Notes under the pieces: generated by a model | The model's database searches: none | Seen by the model: only the letters and a program-made list of their open reading frames with translations | Told to the model about the DNA's origin: nothing | Part shown: positions 8,664 through 15,819 of the stretch, piece after piece | Position numbering within the stretch: position 1 is the first letter of the stretch | Layout of the letters: every line of letters begins with the position of its first letter | Source: Muribaculaceae bacterium | GTDB lineage: Bacteria; Bacteroidota; Bacteroidia; Bacteroidales; Muribaculaceae | DNA length: 64,000 nucleotides | Assembly (NCBI GenBank): GCA_017557625.1 | Contig: JAFYYG010000066.1 | Location: forward strand, 1 to 64,000 | Direction: 5' to 3' | Position numbers and translations under genes: made by a program

Positions 8664-9476
8664 TTAAAAGTTGCCTCCACTTTTAATATACAATTTATAT
8701 GAGTTGGATAAGTCGTCTAATTGCTTAGAACTTAGCGGGATGACGTGATTAAACGTCTCGCCAAGCAATCTTACTTCAGCATAATTGCAATGCGTGATGG
8801 CATAAATGAAGTCTCTGTCGGAATAAGATAAGGACTCATCAAAAATTTCTGATACAAATTTTCCCTTAACTTTCGATCTTTTTACGTTTGAAGAATTAAT
8901 GCGATATTTATTGTCATTGATGGTGAACTCTACGGCTTTGAATTTGACGTACATGTCGGCATATAACTGAATTCTAAGTCTCAATTTTCCGACAGAACCA
9001 TTTTGTGGCTTGACAAAATAAAAAAACACTTCATTGCTGTTGTTGCCAAACCTCACATTTTTAGGTATATATCGTATTCCCTCTCCAGTTTCTTCTGTTT
9101 TAAAATCTTTTTTTAGCGACTCTGTGCTTTCGGGGATGTAATCATTGTCCCAATTTCTAGGTGGGTTGTAATATCCTGAGTTGTTTGATGTGCCCTTGTG
9201 TCCTGGATTGCTTTTTGGGTAGCTGCTTTGTCCACTTGCACCGTTGCACTTGGGGCACAGTCCAGTGCTGTTGCATTTGTCGCATGCAACGTATTGTGTG
9301 CCACTGTTTGTGATAAGTGCCATCTTTCGAGTTCCGTTGCAAGTGGGACACTTGCCAGGATTGAAGATGCACGCTTCACAATCATCAGCATTAGCTTGAA
9401 CATGGCAAATGTTGCTTAAAAATACAAATAAGAAAAGTGCCCTAAAATTAAAGGTGTTTAAAAGCCTAAGAACCAT
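8664..9476 (-). CDS. Secreted protein with DnaJ-like CxxCxG zinc motifs, function unknown
   Basis: I start at the ATG at 9476 (MVLRLLNTFNFRALFLFVFL, a signal peptide ending near HVQA). The upstream GTG at 9503 lies inside a hairpin and is less likely. The mature N-terminus holds cysteine pairs in the pattern CEAC, CPTCNG, CDKC and CPKCNG, about residues 34-80 from this start. These resemble the zinc-binding CxxCxGxG repeats of DnaJ. A Gly/Ser/Asn/Pro linker follows, then a folded-looking C-terminal domain of about 160 residues that I cannot assign. A DnaJ-type zinc module on an exported protein is unusual. It sits between a beta-propeller lipoprotein gene and a second small secreted protein, all on the minus strand. 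Confidence 0.7.
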   Translation of the reverse strand: MVLRLLNTFNFRALFLFVFLSNICHVQANADDCEACIFNPGKCPTCNGTRKMALITNSGTQYVACDKCNSTGLCPKCNGASGQSSYPKSNPGHKGTSNNSGYYNPPRNWDNDYIPESTESLKKDFKTEETGEGIRYIPKNVRFGNNSNEVFFYFVKPQNGSVGKLRLRIQLYADMYVKFKAVEFTINDNKYRINSSNVKRSKVKGKFVSEIFDESLSYSDRDFIYAITHCNYAEVRLLGETFNHVIPLSSKQLDDLSNSYKLYIKSGGNF

Positions 9477-9496
9477 AAGAGAATAGAATGTTTTTG

Positions 9497-9526
9497 CGCG
9501 CACTGATTTGTGTTAATCAGTGCGCG
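9497..9526. repeat. Perfect 12-bp inverted repeat
   Basis: CGCGCACTGATT (9497-9508) and AATCAGTGCGCG (9515-9526) form a perfect stem with a 6-base loop between two minus-strand genes. Neither strand has a T tract directly after the stem, so it is not a textbook terminator. It could be a processing signal, an operator or a weak terminator. Confidence 0.6.
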
Positions 9527-9543
9527 ACAAAAAATAGGAAAAA

Positions 9544-10572
9544 TTAGAATGTTGTAAAATTCATTCTCCAGATGTTCCAAAGATCATCTTTATTAGTTCG
9601 TGTGGAGATGAAGTAAACATAATTCCCATCCTTGGAGAATACAGGACAGCAGTCATGTGCCGGATGGTGTGTAAGCTGAATTAATCCGCTGCCGTCGATG
9701 CGTACAGCGAATATGTCAAGATTCTTGCGTTTTTTTATGCTGGAAGTGGTATTGCCTTGACATACGATCCACTCTCCGTCTGGAGACACATCAGGATTGG
9801 TGAAACTATGTTCTTTATCAGACAATATTAAAGTTTCTTGCCCTAAAGTATAATTAATGAGCCATAATTCGCTGTAACCGGCAGTATTGTTTCTCACACA
9901 CACAAACATGTCATGTCCATCACCCACAGGGCAGGGGTTAAATCCTGCAGCACAAACTGTCAATGCACTAGTCTTTAAATCATAAGACCAGATACTTGGC
10001 CCGGATTTATCCAATCGCTCAAAAAACAGCATTCTTCCATCATTGCTCAGGATTGGATCATGGTCATTGTTGTTAGATGTCAATTGTCGAACGAGATTTC
10101 CCACATGGCTGTCTACTGAAACAAGTTGAAAATACTTGCCATCAGAAAAGTCACTTGAATAGAGTCTGCCATCATTTCCCCATGACAAACTTCTGATGTT
10201 TCTGAAAGTTCGTTGAGTAGGAGCTCCTTTAGAAGAATTGCGGATCATTATATTGAATATTGTATTATCGTCAATGTTCTTGCCCTCATAGGTAAGATAT
10301 GCTAGTTCTGCTCCATCTGGTGAGACAGCTAGTCTTCTATAAGGATCCCATTGTATTTTAGAGCTTTTATTGACGCCCATGCTTGAAAGCGCAGGTTTTC
10401 CAACTTTCAAACCGCCAATATTTATACCAACGGTTTTGCTGTTTTCATCAGTAATCTTCATCACATTAAGAGTGCGTTCTTCGGGCATGTAAGCTTCTGT
10501 CATGTTTAGTTTTTTGCTACAAGAAGCTGTCATTAGCAATAATCCACACGAGAGTAAGATAATTTTTTTCAT
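9544..10572 (-). CDS. TolB-like beta-propeller lipoprotein
   Basis: About 342 residues from the preferred start MKKIILLSCGLLLMTASC, whose lipobox ends at Cys18; an ATG five codons upstream is less likely. The rest consists of beta-propeller blades of the TolB/PD40 type. Repeated motifs are AVSPDGAELAYLTYEG, the short DPILSNDGRMLFF, NPDVSPDGEWIVCQG and CPVFSKDGNYVYFIS. Such proteins are surface or periplasmic binding scaffolds; no enzymatic site is visible. It lies upstream of the zinc-motif secreted protein, with a hairpin between them. On its 5' side is the structured RNA at 10627-10918. Confidence 0.8.
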   Translation of the reverse strand: MKKIILLSCGLLLMTASCSKKLNMTEAYMPEERTLNVMKITDENSKTVGINIGGLKVGKPALSSMGVNKSSKIQWDPYRRLAVSPDGAELAYLTYEGKNIDDNTIFNIMIRNSSKGAPTQRTFRNIRSLSWGNDGRLYSSDFSDGKYFQLVSVDSHVGNLVRQLTSNNNDHDPILSNDGRMLFFERLDKSGPSIWSYDLKTSALTVCAAGFNPCPVGDGHDMFVCVRNNTAGYSELWLINYTLGQETLILSDKEHSFTNPDVSPDGEWIVCQGNTTSSIKKRKNLDIFAVRIDGSGLIQLTHHPAHDCCPVFSKDGNYVYFISTRTNKDDLWNIWRMNFTTF

Positions 10573-10626
10573 AAAACAAGTCTTCATTGCCTTTTTAGAG
10601 TCCCCTGATTTTAGGCGTTTATAAAT

Positions 10627-10918
10627 AAAAAAGACGTGGGAATCTGTACTTCTTGCTTATCCCACGTACAGGCTCTCGCATTGCCTTCGCCAAGGATAAG
10701 CAACGCAGTTAGCCCACGTCAGTGTTGAATATATGCTTCATCACACCAACTAAAGATGGTGTGTGGGCATAAAATTCACCCAACGTGGACGCCTACTTTG
10801 TTGCCGTATCTTCTTGGCTATAACAAATTTGCGAGATTTGTACATGGAAGATAACGCCGTTAGTAAACGTCCTTTGCCAAAATGTTGTGACCCGCCGCCC
10901 TCTCTTGGCTAACTGATC
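10627..10918 (-). ncRNA. Structured non-coding RNA, family not identified
   Basis: The 470-base gap between two protein genes holds a minus-strand transcript unit: a promoter just upstream, no ORF, and a terminator at the end (GACGTGGG 10713-10720 pairing with CCCACGTC 10633-10640, then TTTTTT). Inside are several helices. GGACGTTTACT pairs with the far AGTAGGCGTCC as a long imperfect hairpin capped by ACAAAT/ATTTGT. CACACCA/TGGTGTG forms a hairpin. CTGTAC/GTACAG forms another whose loop segment GGATAAGCAA complements TTGCTTATCC upstream, giving a likely pseudoknot. I see no tmRNA, RNase P or SRP hallmarks. A 6S-like RNA or one of the described Bacteroidales RNA motifs are possible identities. 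Confidence 0.65.
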
Positions 10919-10923
10919 GGTTG

Positions 10924-10954
10924 CAAAGTTAAATACATTTTATTATATTCACAA
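10924..10954 (-). promoter_or_regulatory. Promoter for the structured RNA
   Basis: On the minus strand TAACTTTG (10924-10931) matches the -7 box, and TTGTG near 10950-10954 stands at the -33 position about 19 bases upstream. It would start transcription a few bases inside the RNA unit. Confidence 0.55.
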
Positions 10955-10986
10955 GAATTTGCGTGAAAATTTTAGTGGTGCAGCAC

Positions 10987-11036
10987 AAAAAAAAAGCATT
11001 TCACGCTTTTGATAATGGTGCGTGAAATGCTTTTTT
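10987..11036 (-). terminator. Rho-independent terminator after PorU-like paralogue 2
   Basis: On the minus strand AAAAAAGCATTTCACG pairs with CGTGAAATGCTTTTTTTTT around a short loop. It begins about 20 bases after the stop at 11056. The symmetric A and T tracts would let it work in both directions. Confidence 0.75.
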
Positions 11037-11055
11037 GATGGGGGTGAGACTTGAA

Positions 11056-14000
11056 TTAGTCGTCGTTGTTGCTACGGTATGGGTCAATGACGATTATTTG
11101 TCCTATCTCGGTGCCGCCGTAGATGTCGCTGCCTTTGTAGGTGCCGTAGAACTTATACACACCTGCAGGCACACGGTTGCCGCTGTTGTCGGTGAGGTTC
11201 CAGGTGTATGGGAAGTTGGTGGTGGTAGTGCTCCACACGAGGTTGCCCACGCTGTCGAGGACCTTGATGTTGACGTTAGGGGTTGTGGAGAACGTGCCAT
11301 CGAGAATGAATGTCGCCTCGGTCATTGCTGGCTCCTCGCCTATGGTGAGGTTTAGCTTCGAGTCGTTGCCCACAAGGAAGGAGATTGTCTCGGTGGCTTT
11401 GTTGCCAGCGGCGTCATAGACGGTGTATTGCAGGGTGTGGCGTCCTTCCTGAAGATCCATGGGGAACTCTACGGCTAGTGCCTTGCCCTCGTCTTCGAGA
11501 GTGGCGAAGCTCTTCACGTAAGGATAGGTGGTCTTGCCGCCGTCGAGCGTCAGGTTCATGGTGTTGCCCACAGCCATCTGCTGGTTGTTGAACGAATAGT
11601 CGTCGCTGGCTCTGATGTAGAGCGTGCTGCCCGAGGGTATCAAGGCTCCGTTGCTGAAGCTCTGTTCATCGTTGAAGTAGATAGCGTCAATTACTGGTGG
11701 CGTATCATCGTGCACGGTGAGTGGGTTGTTTTCGCTGTAGGAGTTGAGCTTGAGCTGGTCGAAGCTGCCGTTTACCATCTCTTCGCTGTCATCCTGGTGT
11801 GCATAGACTTTTACTGAACCGATGTTTCCCGTCGAGAGGATGTAGCGTGGAATAACCGCCTTGGCGGTAAACTCGCCGTTCACGACTCGTCCGTTGATGC
11901 GAGTGAGCAGTTTTTGCGGGTAGAATATTTCACGGGTGACATCGATGCGGTTTATGCGCTGGGTGTTGTCTCGCTCTTTTTTCTTGTAGTCGTAGATAGA
12001 GAGTGTGGCATCGCCGTTGAAGTTGGTGTTTACAGTGGTGCCATCGGGATTATACACTTTTGCCTCTACGGTAATCTCTTGCATGGCTCCCGAGGAAATT
12101 ACTGATGTGCCCACATTGGTGCCGTTGATTTTGGTGATTTTGAAGAACGGTTTTGGATAGTTGACTTTTATGGCAGGGTCTCCCAAGAGGTAGAACGACA
12201 TCTTGTTGTTGTTGGTTTTATTGCCAAAAGACTGTTTGCAGAGCTTGTAGGCCTCACCCACGGTGGGCATATAGCCTTTAGTGTTGTAGCAGAACAATGC
12301 TTTGACGAAAGCTTGGTTGAGGGCATCGTTGTCGGTGGCGTAAACCTTGCGCGCCGAAGTCACGACTGCGATGGCTCCACCGTCACGCTTGTGGAACATG
12401 ATTTCTATGAGTCCTCGCTGATTGCAGTCAAAGCGTGCCACGTCGCAGCATGCTGTGGTGAGTATGGGCAGGTGTGGATAATCCACATTGTTTGACTGGT
12501 CGGCTCCCCAAAGTTGAACTTCTTTAGTGAGAAAGTTTGGGTCGCCATGTCCCACATAGGTCATGAAGTATTGTCCATCCTTAAGTTTGGATGTGAGTTC
12601 CTTGCGAGCCTCGTAGGCGAATCCTGTTTCATCGTTGGGGAACTGGTGAATATACACCTTGTTGTTCATCAGTCCTGTTGCAAGTTCATCTACAATGATA
12701 TTGTTTATTCCTTCGGTTTGGAAGTCATGAAGTCCGTTGTCATAGTCGTCGGCAACGAGAATAAAATCGTTGCGCCATGGACCATAGTCGGGGGAGTTAG
12801 TATATTCAATGAGTTTGTCCACATCACTCTCGGCTTCTTGAATGGAGGCGCTTGGGATGCGTCCCACGCCAAGCCTGAGGTAGTCCTTGGCGAGCTCTAT
12901 TCCTGAGTTGTCGTCGAGTATGCCAAAGAAGTCGTCGCTCACATAGCTGTACTCCTCGTCGTTGCTGATGGTGGCCTCATAGGTGAGGATGGTGCACTCG
13001 CGCTTGGCTTGCAGCTGTCGGTTGTCGTAGTTGCCGGCTCCAAACATGAGCAGGTGCTTGTATTTGTTGCTGTTGCGGTCATAGAACATCTTGCTCATCA
13101 GTCTTATGCCCATTGCATCGGGTGTGCCGCTTGAGAACTCGTTGAAGATTTTCTGTTGGTCAAGGACGTGCACCACCATGTTGTCGTTGTCGCGGTGCAT
13201 CTGTGCCACTCGTTCGGCTTGTGGCATCAGTTCCTCGCAGGTGACAATTATCATGTCGGGATCGGCCAAGCCGTGGATGTTCTGATTGGCGATTTCGGTG
13301 AAATTGCTAATCGATTTAAGTTCTTTGCTAGGGTTGAATGCTATGTATTGGCCCATATTGGTGTTGACGTTTGGCGCGAATCCCAAGACTCCGTTATCGT
13401 CGGTGTTCATGATGCAGTTGGTCGGGTTGTAGGGATCGTTGATGTTCCACAACTGAATGGTTGAGTCATTATTTTCAAGGGTGATGCGGTCTGATTTCGT
13501 CATTTTCCTGAATCCCATGCGCAGCTGGTTGCCTTCGCTACTAACGATGGTGTTGCTGTGTAAGAAGGTGATTGTGATATAGTTGAGCCAAGCGCTGCTC
13601 ACTGATGCACTTTCAACGCTGGGAATTATACTCACATTAATGTTGCCATCGGTGGGTACTGGATGCCCCGGTGTGGGGTAGTGAGCCACGTAGGGTGAGG
13701 CATAGTTGTAGTACACGAAGCTGTTGGCTGGAGCATAGATTTTGGCGGCGATATTCTGGAAATTGAGGGTGTCGGTGTTGAGTACTCCATAGATGTAGGA
13801 CGCGTACACAACTTTGGCTCCAGCATTGATATTCACCACCACCATAGAGTCGGTGCATAATGTTGGGATAGAATATGGGACGTTAATTACGCCACCTATC
13901 ATGTCTTCTCCCATCATCTCTTTACCCGACTCACCAGGCGAAACGAGATCCAGTTCGTGGTGCCAGTAGTCAAGGCTATGAGTCCTTGCTACGGGGTTGG

Positions 14001-14481
14001 CAACGTCGGCTGAATTGACAGTGGCCGGCTCTAAGAGGGCTTCATTCTCGTCTTCGGTGACAAAGTAGTAACCTTTGGTGGAGTAGCTGTTAACCTCCCT
14101 GGTGTAGTGTGGTGTGCCAGTGGGGGTGTCGAGTGTGAAATGCACTGTTCCGCATCCGTAGAAGCAGATTTTGTTGTCATACATTTTTATGGGGACCTGC
14201 TGCAGGTCGTCGATTTGTGAGCCGTCGAGCACTTCACTGATGGGATAGCCTCCTAATCCGTAAATTCTTACATTCTCGGGATTGCTGAACCCCATCCTCT
14301 CTAATTCATCGAATGTGAGCTGATAGATGCCGCTCTCTGTAATCTCAATTTTCACCCATCTGCCGCTTGCCAGTTTTGAGGTCCTGGTGTAGATGGCCGA
14401 TGAGAAGGCCTGTGCGCTTATCGTTGTGGCCGCAACGATAGCCATCAGGCTCATAATCTTGAATAAAAACTTCTTATGCAT
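11056..14481 (-). CDS. PorU-like C25 (gingipain-family) cysteine peptidase, paralogue 2
   Basis: 1,141 residues with signal peptide MHKKFLFKIMSLMAIVAATT. It has the same architecture as the protein at 672-4076 and is highly similar to it along the whole length (shared DMIIVTCEELMPQAERVAQM-type and VGRIPSAS stretches). The PorU-type N-terminal domain (GRWVKIEITESGIYQLTF) is followed by the C25 domain, with the catalytic His at 645 (TYVGHGD) and Cys at 679 (TTACCDVARFD), then Ig-like domains and a C-terminal PAGVYKFYGTYKG strand region. The T9SS sortase PorU processes cargo at the outer membrane, and this protein may do so for a subset of cargo or act as a secreted peptidase. It lies downstream of rex and the FAH-like gene on the same strand, with its own terminator. 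Confidence 0.85.
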   Translation of the reverse strand: MHKKFLFKIMSLMAIVAATTISAQAFSSAIYTRTSKLASGRWVKIEITESGIYQLTFDELERMGFSNPENVRIYGLGGYPISEVLDGSQIDDLQQVPIKMYDNKICFYGCGTVHFTLDTPTGTPHYTREVNSYSTKGYYFVTEDENEALLEPATVNSADVANPVARTHSLDYWHHELDLVSPGESGKEMMGEDMIGGVINVPYSIPTLCTDSMVVVNINAGAKVVYASYIYGVLNTDTLNFQNIAAKIYAPANSFVYYNYASPYVAHYPTPGHPVPTDGNINVSIIPSVESASVSSAWLNYITITFLHSNTIVSSEGNQLRMGFRKMTKSDRITLENNDSTIQLWNINDPYNPTNCIMNTDDNGVLGFAPNVNTNMGQYIAFNPSKELKSISNFTEIANQNIHGLADPDMIIVTCEELMPQAERVAQMHRDNDNMVVHVLDQQKIFNEFSSGTPDAMGIRLMSKMFYDRNSNKYKHLLMFGAGNYDNRQLQAKRECTILTYEATISNDEEYSYVSDDFFGILDDNSGIELAKDYLRLGVGRIPSASIQEAESDVDKLIEYTNSPDYGPWRNDFILVADDYDNGLHDFQTEGINNIIVDELATGLMNNKVYIHQFPNDETGFAYEARKELTSKLKDGQYFMTYVGHGDPNFLTKEVQLWGADQSNNVDYPHLPILTTACCDVARFDCNQRGLIEIMFHKRDGGAIAVVTSARKVYATDNDALNQAFVKALFCYNTKGYMPTVGEAYKLCKQSFGNKTNNNKMSFYLLGDPAIKVNYPKPFFKITKINGTNVGTSVISSGAMQEITVEAKVYNPDGTTVNTNFNGDATLSIYDYKKKERDNTQRINRIDVTREIFYPQKLLTRINGRVVNGEFTAKAVIPRYILSTGNIGSVKVYAHQDDSEEMVNGSFDQLKLNSYSENNPLTVHDDTPPVIDAIYFNDEQSFSNGALIPSGSTLYIRASDDYSFNNQQMAVGNTMNLTLDGGKTTYPYVKSFATLEDEGKALAVEFPMDLQEGRHTLQYTVYDAAGNKATETISFLVGNDSKLNLTIGEEPAMTEATFILDGTFSTTPNVNIKVLDSVGNLVWSTTTTNFPYTWNLTDNSGNRVPAGVYKFYGTYKGSDIYGGTEIGQIIVIDPYRSNNDD

Positions 14482-14526
14482 AGTAGTCTAAAATTTGATT
14501 TCGTGCTATATATATTGTTTTTGAAA

Positions 14527-15096
14527 TTATTTCACTCTAATAGTGAGTTTCTGGCAGCCATTGATGGCGGCGTGCAGCGTGTCGCCCATTTTCAGCTCTA
14601 TGTCGCTGTGGCCAAGCTCCACGACTATCATGTCGCCCATTTTCAGCGTGAAATAGACGCTCAATTGCGCTATCAGTTGTCTGAAGTCGAGACCCATAGC
14701 GTTGAGGTTGCCTTGCGCTGCTCGCTCGCCATTGCGCTCTATTGTCACCTCGCTGCTGTTTATGCTTTCGGGGATGTCAATAGTTGTGAAATCGCCCAAT
14801 AGCAGTGCTCCGTCAAAGCTGAGCGACAGTGCCGAAGTCGCCTCCATAGGTTGTTCCATCGCCAGTTCGCGTGCCGTTACCTTAATGGCAGGAGCCAATG
14901 CAAGGCAGTAGCGGTGTGCAAACCGTGGCGCGATGTGCTTCCCTAGTCGGTCGATATGCAGCACAATGGCTGGTGTACCAGTAAAACTCTGTGCAAAGTG
15001 AGGCACAAAAAACGGTTTGTTGGTCTTGATAATTGCCGAGTCGGCCATCAAGTAAACCTGTTCAGGCAGCTCCCTGCCGATGCCTATTATCTTCAC
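14527..15096 (-). CDS. Fumarylacetoacetate hydrolase-like protein, probably degenerate
   Basis: 189 residues. The opening MKIIGIGRELPEQVYLMADS and the KTNKPFFVPHF stretch follow the pattern of the FAH fold (MKIIxVGxN..., then a KP motif), and the C-terminus (MKMGDMIVVELGH-like, read LKMGDMIVVELGH) also fits. The usual acidic metal ligands and the conserved glutamate region of active FAH hydrolases are not evident, so activity is doubtful. Its start overlaps the last bases of rex (ATGA-type overlap), so the two are translationally coupled. Family assignment is tentative. Confidence 0.55.
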   Translation of the reverse strand: MKIIGIGRELPEQVYLMADSAIIKTNKPFFVPHFAQSFTGTPAIVLHIDRLGKHIAPRFAHRYCLALAPAIKVTARELAMEQPMEATSALSLSFDGALLLGDFTTIDIPESINSSEVTIERNGERAAQGNLNAMGLDFRQLIAQLSVYFTLKMGDMIVVELGHSDIELKMGDTLHAAINGCQKLTIRVK

Positions 15097-15764
15097 TTTG
15101 TGTTATTTTTGTTGTTGACGTTCGCTTCCATGCTGTTATACATCAGAGCGAGGTCTGAATAAATCGATGTGTTTTGCAGAACCACATTACGTGGTACCTT
15201 AATGCGGAACGGAGTGAAGTTCCATATTGCCTTAATGTTGCTGTCAACGAGTGTGTCGGCAACCTCTTGGGCACTCTCAAATGGCACTGCCACGATAGCT
15301 ATCGCCACTCCACTGCTGCGTTGGCGTGATGGGAACTCAGCAAGGTCGTAGATGGGTATGTTGCCCACGGCCGAACCAATTATTTCGGGATTGATGTCAA
15401 AGGCTGCCACGATGTTAAGGCCAAATTGCATCAGTCCCAAGTCGCGCATCAGGGCGCTGCCCAGCGAGCCAGCACCAATCAGATAGGCGTTGTGTCGGTG
15501 CTTAAAGCCCAGGAATTCGGTCAATGCCTTAGTTAGTGGGTGTACCTCATATCCAATGCGCGTTTTACCCTTTATGTTGAGGAACGACAGGTCTTTAGCT
15601 ATTTGCGATGCGTCAACATTGAGCCGCTTGGCAATCTGCGTTGAGGAAACATACTCCTCATGCTTGCTGTCGAGCATCTTCAAGTACGCCAAATACCATG
15701 GCAGCCTCCTGAGAGTAGGCTCTGGAAGCATGGCTCGGTTGATATGTCGCTCGCTGTCGCTCAT
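15093..15764 (-). CDS. rex: Redox-sensing transcriptional repressor Rex
   Basis: 223 residues, the usual Rex length. The N-terminal winged helix (about residues 12-80) includes LPEPTLRRLPWYLAYL and VDASQIAKDLSFL. The Rossmann domain has the NAD(H)-binding GAGSLG at 97-102 and AFDINPEIIG after it. Rex binds operators when NADH/NAD is low and controls fermentation and respiratory genes. An internal ATG (MLPEP) is an alternative start. Downstream it overlaps the FAH-like gene by four bases. I found no clear TTGTGAAnnnnTTCACAA-type Rex operator beside it. Confidence 0.95.
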   Translation of the reverse strand: MSDSERHINRAMLPEPTLRRLPWYLAYLKMLDSKHEEYVSSTQIAKRLNVDASQIAKDLSFLNIKGKTRIGYEVHPLTKALTEFLGFKHRHNAYLIGAGSLGSALMRDLGLMQFGLNIVAAFDINPEIIGSAVGNIPIYDLAEFPSRQRSSGVAIAIVAVPFESAQEVADTLVDSNIKAIWNFTPFRIKVPRNVVLQNTSIYSDLALMYNSMEANVNNKNNTK

Positions 15765-15819
15765 TTATAGTTCACAGTTTATAGTTTGCACCTTCAAATT
15801 TTGTCTTACTACTTACAAC

